From: Streptomyces sp. NBC_00461
Lineage (GTDB): Bacteria; Actinomycetota; Actinomycetes; Streptomycetales; Streptomycetaceae
Assembly (NCBI RefSeq): GCF_036013935.1
Contig: NZ_CP107902.1
Coordinates: forward strand, 8,837,001-8,901,000
Length of the DNA stretch: 64,000 nucleotides
Direction: 5' to 3'
The notes below the pieces were generated by a model. The model was not told the DNA's origin. It did not search any database and was given only the letters and a program-made list of their open reading frames with translations. Each line of letters begins with the position of its first letter. Position 1 is the stretch's first letter. The translations under genes and the position numbers were made by a program. Shown in pieces: positions 1-9,033 of this stretch.

Positions 1-586
1 CCTCGGTCGGGGGCAGCACGGCCGTGGGCTCGTCCAGCACGAGCAGGCCCTGGCCGCCGTCCCATCCCTGCAGTGCCGCGGCGATGGCCACGACCGTGCG
101 CTGCACGGGGGTGGCGTCGACGAGCGGGCGGCGTACGTCGATGTCCAGGCCGAAGCGGTGGACGAGTTCGACCGTACGGCGCTCCTGCTCGCCCCACCGG
201 ATGTTGCCGAAGCGGCTCCGGGCGAAGCCCCGGCTCAGGGCCAGGTTGTCCATCGCGCTCAACTCGCCGACCAGACCCAGCTCCTGGTGGACGAAGCGCA
301 GCCGGTCGTGCTCCGCGCCGAGTTCGAACGGCTCTCCGTCCAGCCGCGCCTCGGCTCCGGGATCGGCCTGGTGGTAGCCGGCGAGAATCTTGATGAGGGT
401 CGACTTCCCCGACCCGTTGGGGCCGATCAGGGCGTGGATCTCGCCAGGGGCGATCTCCAGGTCGACGTCCTGCAGTGCCTGGGTTCCGCCGAAGCGCTTG
501 GACAGGCCGGTGATGCCGAGCACCGGCCGGGCCGGCGCGGTGACCGGTTCCCCGACCGGCGCGGAGCCTGTCTCGGGGCCGGTCAT
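1..586 (-). CDS. Sugar-type ABC transporter ATP-binding protein, cut by window edge
   Basis: The N-terminal 195 residues of an RbsA/MglA-like ATPase that would power import by a ribose-type ABC system at the inner face of the membrane. Walker A GPNGSGKST is at about residues 55-63 and the Walker B segment LLVLDEPTA lies next to the window edge. The signature region is degenerate (TPVQRTVVAMAAAL), as in the first domain of sugar ABC proteins. The ATG at 586 is preceded by GGAG. The binding lipoprotein at 771-1916 lies just upstream on the same strand and is the likely partner; the permease must lie outside the window. An island operator at 708-720 sits in its promoter region. The C-terminal half is not visible. 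Confidence 0.85.
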   Translation of the reverse strand, partial: MTGPETGSAPVGEPVTAPARPVLGITGLSKRFGGTQALQDVDLEIAPGEIHALIGPNGSGKSTLIKILAGYHQADPGAEARLDGEPFELGAEHDRLRFVHQELGLVGELSAMDNLALSRGFARSRFGNIRWGEQERRTVELVHRFGLDIDVRRPLVDATPVQRTVVAIAAALQGWDGGQGLLVLDEPTAVLPPTE

Positions 587-707
587 GATCCGCTCCGTAC
601 GGCCATGCCGCCTTCGGGGTGGAGGTAAAGCGTGGGATCGGTCAGCTGGACGGACATGTGCGGATTCCCATCTGCGCCTCGTCGCGCTTGCGGGTCGATA
701 ACCAAGC

Positions 708-720
708 TGAAATGACTTCA
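708..720. promoter_or_regulatory. Island operator 1 (TGAAATGACTTCA)
   Basis: First of nine copies of the palindrome TGAA-n-T(C/G)A-n-TTCA. It extends to CTGA..TCAG. It lies about 120 bp upstream of the ABC ATPase start, in the gap after the binding-protein gene, so the ATPase probably has its own regulated promoter. Confidence 0.6.
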
Positions 721-770
721 GTTATTGCGGTGGTGGGTGCCGAGGCGTGCCGCGGCACCCACCGTGACCG

Positions 771-1916
771 TCAGCTCTTGCCCCAGAGCTTCTTGAACTG
801 GGCCTGGTAGTCCTCGACGAGCGGGAACTGCGTCTTGGTCGAGATCAGGTTGTCCTTGGTGATGACCATGAACGGCAGCTTCGCGTCCTGCGTGACCTTC
901 ATCGACTGGCCGGTGAAGTGCCGCGCCAGCCCGTCGGCCTGTGCCCACGCGTTCTCGATGTGGTTGAACGCGATGGCGGCCTGCGTCTGGCCGGAGTGGA
1001 TGTACTCGTAGTTGGTGGCCTCGCCGACGTTGACGACCGTGTGCACCTTGTTCTGCAGCCCGGCGGCCCGCAGTGCGGCCGGCACGCCCACGTTCATCAG
1101 AGCCAGCGAGAAGGCGACGTGGGTGACCTTGGGGTGCGAGCGGAGGTAGGACACGACGCGGTCGGGCATGTCCTTGCCGATGGAGCTGATCGGCACGTCG
1201 ACCTTGTCGTACCCGCAGCCGGAGCACCATTTCTCGTACTCGCTGCGGAAGGTGGAGGCGACGGGCTTGAGGATGCCGTACGTCGGCAGGTCGAAGTAGA
1301 CGGTGTCCGCCTGGCCGTTGCTGTCGGAGGTCACCCAGGAGGCCATCAGCTTCCCCTCGATGGCCACCACGTCGGGTCCGTCGATCAGCATGCTGATGCC
1401 GTCGCCGGCCGTGTCGTCCGTGGAGGACTCGACGACGGGGATGTTCATGTCCATGAGCTGCCCCAGCTGCTTGGCGAAGACGCTCCGCGGGAAGCCGGAG
1501 GCGATCACCGCGTCGGGCTTGTCACGCACCGCCTGCGTCCAGGCGGCCTGGACCGACTGCGGGGTGCCCTGGGTGGGGATCTTGTTGACGGTCCAGCCCA
1601 GCACCTTGGCGGCCTGGCTGAAGTAGTTCGCCAGATCCTGGCAGGACTGCACGCCGCACAGGATGAAGTCGATCTTCCTGTCGGTCGGGATCGGCTTCCC
1701 GACGGGCTGGGTGATGCCGATCTGCGTGGGCCGCTTCGAGTACTGGGCGAGCACCTTCCGGGCCGCGTCGACACCGGCTGACCCGCCGCCCGCGGCCTTC
1801 GCGGAACTGTCGGCACCGGCGCTGCCGCCGCACGCGGCCAGGGCGAGCAGCCCGGCGGCGGTGAGCAGAGCGGTGGCGACCCGGGTGCGGCTCGCGGGGG
1901 TGGTTGTGCGACTCAT
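771..1916 (-). CDS. Sugar-type ABC substrate-binding lipoprotein
   Basis: A 381-residue periplasmic-binding protein of the ribose/D-xylose type (Peripla_BP_4-like). It begins with an Arg-rich n-region and a hydrophobic stretch ending in a LALAAC lipobox at about residue 29, so it should be a membrane-anchored lipoprotein. The start at 1916 is chosen because AGGAG lies 8 nt upstream and the signal peptide follows directly; a longer frame upstream has no such features. It contains an unusual Cys pair (CGVQSC) and WCSGCG, which may form disulfides. Operator 2 at 1974-1986 lies 58 bp upstream. The ligand cannot be told from sequence; the surrounding genes suggest an organic acid or a cyclic compound rather than a sugar. 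Confidence 0.85.
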   Translation of the reverse strand: MSRTTTPASRTRVATALLTAAGLLALAACGGSAGADSSAKAAGGGSAGVDAARKVLAQYSKRPTQIGITQPVGKPIPTDRKIDFILCGVQSCQDLANYFSQAAKVLGWTVNKIPTQGTPQSVQAAWTQAVRDKPDAVIASGFPRSVFAKQLGQLMDMNIPVVESSTDDTAGDGISMLIDGPDVVAIEGKLMASWVTSDSNGQADTVYFDLPTYGILKPVASTFRSEYEKWCSGCGYDKVDVPISSIGKDMPDRVVSYLRSHPKVTHVAFSLALMNVGVPAALRAAGLQNKVHTVVNVGEATNYEYIHSGQTQAAIAFNHIENAWAQADGLARHFTGQSMKVTQDAKLPFMVITKDNLISTKTQFPLVEDYQAQFKKLWGKS

Positions 1917-1973
1917 GGCACTTCTCCTGTCGACCGGGCGGCGGCTTGAGCCGCGCCTCCATGCCGTGCAACC

Positions 1974-1986
1974 TGAGTTCAATTCA
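1974..1986. promoter_or_regulatory. Island operator 2 (TGAGTTCAATTCA)
   Basis: Copy of the island operator, with perfect outer arms ACCTGA/TCAGGT at 1972-1989. It lies 58 bp before the binding-lipoprotein start. Eighteen bases around it recur in inverted orientation at operator 8, in front of the other binding-lipoprotein gene. Confidence 0.65.
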
Positions 1987-2132
1987 GGTGAATGTAAGCG
2001 GGCGGGAGCCGCTAGGCAACAGTCGTGCGTGGCTTTGGTCGAGGATCGGTCCCGGGGCGCGTGTACGCCTCTTGACATGTACGCCGACCCGGGAGAGGCC
2101 GGCGCCCGTCGGCACCCCGGAACGTGTACCGC

Positions 2133-3179
2133 TCAGTCGGGCACCAGCACCGCCCGCCCCCGCACCCGCCCCCGTCGCAGCCGGCCGAACGCTTCGAGCG
2201 CCGCCGACAACGGCAACCGCTCGATCTCGACGTGCAGTGCCCCCGACCGTGCCAGGGCGATGACCTCGGCAAGTTCGGGGCGGGTGCCCCAGAAGGGCAG
2301 CGAGAGCCGGAAACCGGGCGGGAGGAATCCCGGCTTGCGTACGGCGACCTGACCGCCGCCGCTGCCGACCAGCGCGAGTTCTCCGCCCGGGCGCAGGAGG
2401 TCGACGGCCAGTCGGAGGGTGGCGTCGTTGCCGACGAAGTCCAGTACGGCGTCCGCGCCCACGCCCGCGGTGGCCGCCCTCAGCACCCGTGCGGTGTCCG
2501 CCCGCATCAACGTGCCGTCGTGCGCCCCGGACCGGTGGGCGACGGCGAGGGCCTCCTCGCGCACATCCACGGCGAGCACCCGGCTCGGAGTGGTCGCGCG
2601 CAGGATCTGGACGGCCAGGTGTCCCAGCCCGCCCACGCCGATCACCACGGCGGTGCTTGCCTCGCCCAGCGCGCCGCGCAGCCCGGCGACGGCGTGATAC
2701 GACGTCAGGCCCGCGTCGGAGAGCGGTGCCGCCTGATCGGACGGCAGGTCGCCGATCGGCACCAGGTGGCGGGCGGAGGGGACGAGAACGTACTCGGCCA
2801 TTCCGCCGTCCTGGCCGAGCCCGACGCCGTGCCGGCCGAGTTCGCCGCGCCGGTCGCAGTAGTTGTCCCGGCCGGCCGTGCAGCGGGAGCAGTCGCCGCA
2901 GCCCCACGGGCCGTAGATCGCGACACGCTCGCCGATCCGGAGTCCCTCGGCGTCGAGGCCGAGGGCCGCGATGTGCCCGGCGACCTCGTGGCCGAGTGTG
3001 AACGGCAGCCGGTAGGGGAGTGTGCCCGGCGCCGAGTCGATCACATGCAGATCGGAGTGGCACAGGCCCACGGCCTCCACCCGCACCAGCACCTCCGCTC
3101 CGCGGGGTTCGGGGCGCTGGACGTCGCCGATCGTCGGCTCCCGGCCCCATTCCCTCAGTCGTACAGCCCGCATGTTCAC
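2133..3179 (-). CDS. Zinc-dependent alcohol dehydrogenase
   Basis: A medium-chain (MDR) alcohol dehydrogenase of 348 residues. Visible are the catalytic zinc region GLCHSDLH near residue 40, GHEVAG near 65, the structural-zinc cysteines in CGDCSRCTAGRDNYC, and a Rossmann motif GVGGLGHLAV. It would oxidise an alcohol or reduce a ketone with NAD(P). Two in-frame ATG codons (MNM) make the start 3179 or 3173. It is divergent from the SDR at 3266, and both promoters share operator 3, so the two oxidoreductases are probably co-regulated steps of the island pathway. Confidence 0.85.
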   Translation of the reverse strand: MNMRAVRLREWGREPTIGDVQRPEPRGAEVLVRVEAVGLCHSDLHVIDSAPGTLPYRLPFTLGHEVAGHIAALGLDAEGLRIGERVAIYGPWGCGDCSRCTAGRDNYCDRRGELGRHGVGLGQDGGMAEYVLVPSARHLVPIGDLPSDQAAPLSDAGLTSYHAVAGLRGALGEASTAVVIGVGGLGHLAVQILRATTPSRVLAVDVREEALAVAHRSGAHDGTLMRADTARVLRAATAGVGADAVLDFVGNDATLRLAVDLLRPGGELALVGSGGGQVAVRKPGFLPPGFRLSLPFWGTRPELAEVIALARSGALHVEIERLPLSAALEAFGRLRRGRVRGRAVLVPD

Positions 3180-3223
3180 CGTCCCGGGTCTTGTCAGGTA
3201 GCCGCCGGGGACGATAACAGAGA

Positions 3224-3236
3224 TGAAGTCAGTTCA
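3224..3236. promoter_or_regulatory. Island operator 3 (TGAAGTCAGTTCA), divergent
   Basis: Lies between the divergent alcohol dehydrogenase (45 bp to its start) and SDR (30 bp to its start). The 13-mer is identical to operator 5. Confidence 0.7.
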
Positions 3237-3265
3237 AAATCATTGCGTCGAGAGGTTGTGCACGG

Positions 3266-4066
3266 ATGTGTGCGGATGGGCAGCAGGCCAGGTTCCGGGA
3301 CAAGGTCGCGATGGTCACGGGTGCCGGCTCGGGCATGGGTGCGGCCGTGGCCCGGCAGTTGGCGGCCGAGGGTGCGGGAGTGGTGGTCCTCGCCGATGTG
3401 AACGGTGAGAGCGTCGCCGCCCTGGCCGAGGAGTTGCCGGCCGGGCGGGCGATGCCCCTCGACGTGGCGGACGCGGTCGCGGTCGACAGGGCCGTCGAGA
3501 ACGTCCTGCGCGCATACGGGCGACTCGACGTCGTGGTGCACGCCGCGGGCGTCGACGACCCCGAGGCCAAGCGGTGGATCGCGGACGCGCTCGACGAGGG
3601 CCGCCCGCCCGAGGTGACCGACCGGCTCGCCGACGCGGCCTGGCGGCGCGTGATGGCGGTCAACCTGGACGGCACCTTCCATGTGCTGCGCGCCGCGGTG
3701 CGGGCCATGCGGCCCGCGGGTTCAGGCGCCATCGTCGTCATCGGCTCCTCGTCGGCCTTCGACACCCCCGTCGGCTATCCCCACTACGCCGCCTCCAAGG
3801 CGGGAGTCCACGCGCTGAGCCAGGCCGTCGCCAAGGAGGTCGTGGCGTCCGGGATCCGGGTGAACGTCGTCGCACCCGGTCCGACCGAGACCGGCATGGC
3901 CGCCCGCACACCCGCAGCGCTGCGTACCGGCTTCGCCGACCCGCGCGTGCGCCCGTACGCGACAGCCGAGGAGATCGCCGACATCGCCCTGTTCCTGGCC
4001 GGTGAAGCCGCCGCGAACCTGGTCGGCGCCGTGCTGCTGGCCAACGGAGGCCGATTCACCGCCTGA
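3266..4066 (+). CDS. Short-chain dehydrogenase/reductase (SDR)
   Basis: A 266-residue classical SDR. The cofactor motif TGAGSGMG is near residue 20 and the active-site pair is YPHYAASK (Tyr-x3-Lys). It should oxidise or reduce a hydroxyl/keto group with NAD(P). GAGAGG lies 10 nt before the ATG at 3266. It is divergent from the alcohol dehydrogenase and shares operator 3. The insert between VDDPEAKRW and DRLADAAW is longer than in most SDRs, suggesting a substrate-specific loop. Confidence 0.85.
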   Translation: MCADGQQARFRDKVAMVTGAGSGMGAAVARQLAAEGAGVVVLADVNGESVAALAEELPAGRAMPLDVADAVAVDRAVENVLRAYGRLDVVVHAAGVDDPEAKRWIADALDEGRPPEVTDRLADAAWRRVMAVNLDGTFHVLRAAVRAMRPAGSGAIVVIGSSSAFDTPVGYPHYAASKAGVHALSQAVAKEVVASGIRVNVVAPGPTETGMAARTPAALRTGFADPRVRPYATAEEIADIALFLAGEAAANLVGAVLLANGGRFTA

Positions 4067-4181
4067 CCGCCTTACTACCTGACTGCCTGACCGCCCGTCT
4101 GCCGGACCCCTGTCGCGGCAGGCGATCCAATGAACACCCGCCGAGGTATTGCCACCCTCGGCATTGCATGCCTACGGTTCA

Positions 4182-4194
4182 TGAATTGAGTTCA
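4182..4194. promoter_or_regulatory. Island operator 4 (TGAATTGAGTTCA)
   Basis: Lies 61 bp upstream of the GTG start of the LivH-type permease and therefore controls the Liv-type transporter/acyl-CoA dehydrogenase operon. Confidence 0.7.
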
Positions 4195-4254
4195 GTTTAT
4201 GTTGTCCGGGTGTTCCTGTGACGTCCGGGCGCCCGGAGCGAGGAGTCGGTCGAC

Positions 4255-5124
4255 GTGGATCAGTTCCTGCTCATCCTGGTGAGCGGTCTCGCCAGCGGCG
4301 CGGTGTACGGCCTGATGGGGCTCGGCTTGGTGATCATCTATCGGGCGACGGACGTGGTGAACTTCGCTCTCGCCAGCCTGGCGACCGTCGGCCTGTACGC
4401 GGCTCTGGCCCTGTACGACCGCGGACTGCCGCTGCTCCTGGCCGCCGTGGCCGCGATCGTCACCACCGCGGCGGTCGGCCTGGTCGCCCGCGAGACGGTG
4501 ATCAGACCCCTCGCGCAGGGGGAGCTGCTCTCCGCGCTGGTCATGACCATGGGCGTCTCGCTCATCGCGGAGAGCGTCATCAGCACCATCTGGGACGATC
4601 AGCCACGTCTCTTCCCGAGCCTGGTGCAGGGGTCGGTCTCGCTCGGGGGCTCGGCGATCCCCACACAGAGCCTGCTGACCATCGCGGTGGCGGCCGTGGC
4701 GATGGCACTGGTGGCGTACCTGTTCGGCCGCACCACCATCGGCACCGCCATGCGCGCCGTCGCCGAGTCCGCCGACACCGCCCAGATCCTCGGTCTCGGT
4801 TCGCAGCGCATCGCCCGGATCGCCTGGGCACTCGGCCTCGCCCTCGCCGCGCTCGGCGCCTTCCTGTACGCGCCCCGGGCCGGACTGGTGCCGACGGTGC
4901 TCAGCGCACCCCTCTTCCGCGCCTTCGCCGGGATCTTCCTGGGCGGCCTGACCAGCATGTACGGGGCTGTGATCGGCGGGCTGACGGTCGGCGTCCTGGA
5001 CAACCTGGCCGCGAGCTACGTGTCGGCCGGCTACCGGGACACCTTCGTGTTCTCGTTCACCATTCTCGTGCTGCTGTTCCGCCCCCAGGGGCTGTTCGGC
5101 GTGCGCACCTTCCAGCGGGTCTGA
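4255..5124 (+). CDS. Branched-chain amino acid-type ABC permease (LivH family)
   Basis: A 289-residue polytopic membrane protein of the LivH family. It has the family's N-terminal GLASGAVYGLMGLGLVIIYR block and a C-terminal RPQGLFG motif. It begins with GTG at 4255, with AGGAG 9 nt upstream; no better start is visible. It opens an operon controlled by operator 4 and is followed 11 bp later by the fused permease/ATPase protein. Together with a binding lipoprotein (probably the one at 22764) it would import a substrate. In actinobacterial catabolic islands such Liv-type systems often carry aromatic or alicyclic acids rather than amino acids. Confidence 0.9.
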   Translation: MDQFLLILVSGLASGAVYGLMGLGLVIIYRATDVVNFALASLATVGLYAALALYDRGLPLLLAAVAAIVTTAAVGLVARETVIRPLAQGELLSALVMTMGVSLIAESVISTIWDDQPRLFPSLVQGSVSLGGSAIPTQSLLTIAVAAVAMALVAYLFGRTTIGTAMRAVAESADTAQILGLGSQRIARIAWALGLALAALGAFLYAPRAGLVPTVLSAPLFRAFAGIFLGGLTSMYGAVIGGLTVGVLDNLAASYVSAGYRDTFVFSFTILVLLFRPQGLFGVRTFQRV

Positions 5125-5135
5125 GGGAGCGGTCC

Positions 5136-7652
5136 ATGTCCGTCGTCAGTCGTACCAACCTCGCCAAAGCGGCACTCGGACCGCTCGCCGCGGCCGTGCT
5201 CATACTCGTGATGAACAGCGGGGCCATCCCGCTCTACCAGGCGTACTCGGTAGGGCTCGCCGCCGTCTACACCGTCCTCGTGCTTTCCGTCAGCCTGCTC
5301 GCCGGATGGGCCGGGATCTGGTCGATAGCCCATCCCGCCTTCTTCGCCCTGGGCGCCTACTTCGCCGCGTACGGCAGCACCCATGGCGGGTCCCTCGAAC
5401 TCGTGGTGCTCGGCGCGACCGGGTGCGCCGCGGCCTTCGGCGCGTTTCTGGGGTTGGCGGGCGCGCGGTTCTCGATGCTCTACGTCGCCCTGCTCACCCT
5501 CGCGTTCACCATGGTGTCGCTGGAGGTGATGGGGCAGTGGACCGGCGTGACCGGCGGCGACCAGGGCATCCCGATGGACAGGCTGCACAGCGCCCTGGGC
5601 CTCGGCACCGTCGCCAGTGCCGGCACACAGGCGCAGTACCTCGCCGTCGCCACGGCCGGAATCGCGCTCGCGGTCGCCGCACTGGCGAAGCCCAGCGCAC
5701 TGCGGATGCGGCTGGTAGCCGCCAAGTCCCATCCGCCGGCGGCCCGTTCCATCGGCATCGCACCCGAGGCCCAGTCGGCGCTCGCCTTCGCGGTCAGTGC
5801 GGTGTTCGCCGCGCTCGCCGGCGTGCTGCTGGCCCTGGTCGTCGGATTCGTCAGCCCCGACCCGTTCTCGCTGATCCTGGCGATCGCGCTCGTCTCGGCG
5901 TGCGTGCTCGGCGGGGCAGGCACCCTGCTGGGCGCGGTCGTCGGCGGCGCCTACCTGACCTGGGCACCCACGGTCGCCGAGAGCGCGGGAGTGGCGCAGC
6001 CGATCCTCCAGGGAGTCGTGCTCATCGTCGCCCTGCTGTTCCTGCCCGGCGGAGTGGTGCTCTTCCTCGGACGTACCGCACGCCGACTGCTGCGACGCAC
6101 CCCGCCGCAGGCCCCCGCCCCCGTGGAACTGTCCGAAGAACCCCCGCAGCGCGTACCCCAGCCCGCCCCAACAGCCCCGGAATTGCTGCGACTTGACAAG
6201 ATCGCGGTCACTTTCGGCGGCCTGAGGGCACTCGAGGACGCCTCACTGTCCGTGCGGGCCGGCGAGACCCTGGCCGTCATCGGCCCCAACGGCGCGGGCA
6301 AGACCACCCTACTGAACGTCCTGTCCGGGCTCGTCGGAGGCGGACGGGTGGCCGGCAGCGCACAGTACCGCGGCACATCGCTGCTGAGGACACGATCCAC
6401 CGCCCGCCGCAGGCTCGGCATCGGACGCACCTTCCAGCACGCGGAGACCTTCCCCGAGCTGACGGTCCTGGAGAACGTACTGTGCACCCGCCGCCGCGGC
6501 ACCGCCCACAACCGTGCCAGAGCCGCCGAACTCCTCGACCGCGTCGGCCTCGCGCACGTCGCCGACCGCTACCCGGCCGAGCTTCCCTTCGGCCTGCACA
6601 AACGCCTCGACCTCGCCCGGGCGCTCGCTGAGGAGCCCGAACTGCTCATCCTCGACGAGCCGTTCGGCGGCCTGGACGCCACCGAACGCACCCTGCTCGC
6701 GCGACAGATCGTGCGACAGCAGCGGCGCGGGACGGCCGTCGTCATCATCGACCACGTCCTGGACGATCTGCTCGCCGTGGCCCACCGCGTGGTCGCCTTC
6801 GACTTCGGCCGGCCGATCGGAGAGGGCGCGCCCGACAGGATCCTGGAGGATCCCCGGGTGCGCTCCTCCTACCTCGGAGAGGGCGGAGCACGGGACGAAC
6901 TCCCCGGCCGCGACGGCGCCGAGCGCGCCGCCGTGCACCTCGACGCGGTGCATCAGGCTTACGGCGGAGTCACCGCCCTGCGCGGGATCAACCTGGCCGT
7001 TCCCCGGGGCAGCGTCGTCGGCGTCGTCGGCGCCAACGGCGCGGGCAAGAGCACGCTGGGCCGCATCCTGCACGGCACGCTCCCACCCACCCACGGCCGA
7101 CGTACGACCTCGGGCGACCTGCGCACCGCGCTCGTGCCCGAGGGACGTTCCCTGTTCAAGACCCTCTCCCTGCGGGAGAACCTGGAGGCCGCCGCGTACG
7201 CCGCGGGCATCAGGGGAGCGGATCTACGTGCGCGGCTCGCGGAGACCACCGCCTGGCTGCCGCCGCGGCTGAGCGAGCGGATGGGCGTCGCCGCCGGCGG
7301 ACTCTCCGGAGGCGAACAGCAGATCCTGGCCATCGCCCGGGCTCTGATGGCGCGGCCGGACCTGCTGATCGTCGACGAACCGGCACTCGGCCTGTCACCC
7401 GCGATGGTCGACGAGGTGTACGCCCGCCTCGGCCGACTCGCCCACGAGGGGATGACGGTGGTCCTGCTGGAGCAGTCGCTCGGCCGTGCCGCATCCGCCT
7501 GCCACGAGGTGGTCGTGCTGCACGAGGGCTCCGTCGCCGTCCGCGGCGAGCCCGCCGACCCGACGTTCCTCGCCCGCGCCGAACAGGCCTACTTCGACGG
7601 ACAGGCCGACTTCGACGGACAGGACGACGCTCCGGTCGCCGCGCACGGCTGA
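5136..7652 (+). CDS. Fused Liv-type ABC permease-ATPase-ATPase (LivM-LivG-LivF)
   Basis: One uninterrupted 838-residue frame carries three parts that are usually separate. Residues 1-315 are a LivM-like permease. After a Pro-rich linker, residues 348-585 are a LivG-like ATPase (Walker A GPNGAGKTT near 383, LLILDEPFGGLD). Residues 598-830 are a LivF-like ATPase (Walker A GANGAGKST near 631, LSGGEQQ signature, LLIVDEPALGLSP). The first ATPase has an atypical signature (PFGLHKRLDLARAL), so its hydrolysis could be altered. GAGGGAG lies just before the ATG at 5136. It pairs with LivH upstream. It could be read as three genes, but no stop codon or second ribosome site separates them. Confidence 0.88.
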   Translation: MSVVSRTNLAKAALGPLAAAVLILVMNSGAIPLYQAYSVGLAAVYTVLVLSVSLLAGWAGIWSIAHPAFFALGAYFAAYGSTHGGSLELVVLGATGCAAAFGAFLGLAGARFSMLYVALLTLAFTMVSLEVMGQWTGVTGGDQGIPMDRLHSALGLGTVASAGTQAQYLAVATAGIALAVAALAKPSALRMRLVAAKSHPPAARSIGIAPEAQSALAFAVSAVFAALAGVLLALVVGFVSPDPFSLILAIALVSACVLGGAGTLLGAVVGGAYLTWAPTVAESAGVAQPILQGVVLIVALLFLPGGVVLFLGRTARRLLRRTPPQAPAPVELSEEPPQRVPQPAPTAPELLRLDKIAVTFGGLRALEDASLSVRAGETLAVIGPNGAGKTTLLNVLSGLVGGGRVAGSAQYRGTSLLRTRSTARRRLGIGRTFQHAETFPELTVLENVLCTRRRGTAHNRARAAELLDRVGLAHVADRYPAELPFGLHKRLDLARALAEEPELLILDEPFGGLDATERTLLARQIVRQQRRGTAVVIIDHVLDDLLAVAHRVVAFDFGRPIGEGAPDRILEDPRVRSSYLGEGGARDELPGRDGAERAAVHLDAVHQAYGGVTALRGINLAVPRGSVVGVVGANGAGKSTLGRILHGTLPPTHGRRTTSGDLRTALVPEGRSLFKTLSLRENLEAAAYAAGIRGADLRARLAETTAWLPPRLSERMGVAAGGLSGGEQQILAIARALMARPDLLIVDEPALGLSPAMVDEVYARLGRLAHEGMTVVLLEQSLGRAASACHEVVVLHEGSVAVRGEPADPTFLARAEQAYFDGQADFDGQDDAPVAAHG

Positions 7653-7704
7653 GGCAACCCGGCACACCCACCACCCGCACGACCCGAGCACGATGGAGAC
7701 TCCC

Positions 7705-8859
7705 ATGCACTCCCGTCACCCGGAGATCGATCCCCAGCTGCTGTCCGAGACCGACGAACAACGGGAACTCCGCACAGTGCTGCGCGACTTCTTCACCGAA
7801 GTGAGCGGCCCCGAGGAGGTCCGCAAGCACCAGGCCTCTCCCCGCGGGCACGACGAGACGGTGTGGGCCCGGCTGGCGGGTGAGATCGGCGTGCACGGCC
7901 TGGCGATCCCCGAGCAGTACGGCGGATCGGGATTCACCTTCGCCGAACTCGCCGTGGCCCTGGAGGAGTCGGGCCGTGCGCTGTGCTGCGCGCCGCTCCT
8001 GCCCACCGTCGTCCTCGCCGCCCACGCCCTCCTGCACAGCGCCGACCGCCAGGCCTGCGAGCGCCACCTCCCGCGGATCGCCGACGGCACGCTCACCGCG
8101 ACCGTGGCCGGATTCCACGACGACGCAACGGACGTCCCGGCCGGCCCCGGCGTCCTCGCGGAACACGGTGCCACGGGCTGGGTGCTGCGCGGCGCCGCGG
8201 ACTTCGTGCTCGACGGAGCCGGCGCGGACCTGATCCTGGTCCGGGCCCAAACGCCGGACGGCACACGGCTGTTCGCGTGCGAACCGAGTGCGGACACCTG
8301 TACACGCACACCGCGCCGCGTCCTGGACGAGACGCGCCGCCAGGCCCTGGTCGAGTTCCGCGGAGCACCGGTCCTGCCGGTGGGCGAACCGGGTGCGGTC
8401 ACCGCGACGACGCTCGACGCGGGGCGGGCCGCGCTCGCCGCCGAACAGCTCGGCGGAAGCGGTCACGCCCTGGATGCCACCGTCGAATTCGTCAGGCAGC
8501 GCAGGCAGTTCGGGCGGCCGATCGGCTCCTTCCAGGCGGTCAAGCACCGCCTGGCCGACGTGCTGGTGGCGCTGGAAGCCGCGCGCTCGGCGGCCGCGTA
8601 CGCGAGCGCCTGCCTGGCCACGGCCTCGCCGCAGCTGCCGGTGGCCGCGAGCGCCGCCGCCGCGGTCTGCTCGGAGACCTTCCACCTGGCGACGGCCGAG
8701 TACGTGCAGCTGCACGGCGGGATCGGCTTCACCTGGGAGCACCCGGCCCACCTGTACGTGCGCCGGGCCCGCAGCAGCGAGGTGCTCTTCGGCACCACGG
8801 ACCACCACCGCACCCGCCTCGCCGACCTGACCGGCCTGCGATCCGAAAGCGCCGCGTGA
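7705..8859 (+). CDS. Acyl-CoA dehydrogenase (FadE28-like)
   Basis: A 384-residue acyl-CoA dehydrogenase that would introduce a double bond alpha-beta to the thioester using FAD. The C-terminal block LHGGIGFTWEHPAHLY is typical of one subunit type of the alpha2beta2 dehydrogenases of steroid side-chain catabolism; its natural partner could be the protein at 14972, which has the other type of C-terminus. GGAG 6 nt upstream supports the ATG at 7705; an ATG at 7693 in the same frame lacks this. It is last in the Liv-type transporter operon, so uptake and oxidation are co-expressed. Confidence 0.85.
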   Translation: MHSRHPEIDPQLLSETDEQRELRTVLRDFFTEVSGPEEVRKHQASPRGHDETVWARLAGEIGVHGLAIPEQYGGSGFTFAELAVALEESGRALCCAPLLPTVVLAAHALLHSADRQACERHLPRIADGTLTATVAGFHDDATDVPAGPGVLAEHGATGWVLRGAADFVLDGAGADLILVRAQTPDGTRLFACEPSADTCTRTPRRVLDETRRQALVEFRGAPVLPVGEPGAVTATTLDAGRAALAAEQLGGSGHALDATVEFVRQRRQFGRPIGSFQAVKHRLADVLVALEAARSAAAYASACLATASPQLPVAASAAAAVCSETFHLATAEYVQLHGGIGFTWEHPAHLYVRRARSSEVLFGTTDHHRTRLADLTGLRSESAA

Positions 8860-9033
8860 CACCACACACGGGCCGCGCGCTCACCACGTCGTTTCGCTTC
8901 TGCGACGGGCCTGCCGCCCGCCGCAGAGGCGGGGCCCACGCTTCGCGGCGTCTGCGCATCGGGCAGGGTGCAGCCCATGCCCGCACTGCTGTTGGCAGCC
9001 GGGAGCGGGTCGGCCGGCCGCGTCAGGCGCAGT

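Noticed and set aside
4141..4161. Short CCGAGG/CCTCGG inverted repeat before the LivH operon
   Set aside because: Six-bp arms in GC-rich sequence are expected by chance, and it does not resemble the other operators.
4218..5135. Extending the permease-ATPase fusion upstream to 4218 in the same frame
   Set aside because: This part is an Arg-rich shadow of the LivH gene; the ATG at 5136 has a ribosome site and starts a proper hydrophobic segment.
8907..8937. Hairpin after the acyl-CoA dehydrogenase at 7705 as a terminator
   Set aside because: The inverted repeat is interrupted and similar in quality to chance pairings in this GC-rich DNA; not strong enough to list.
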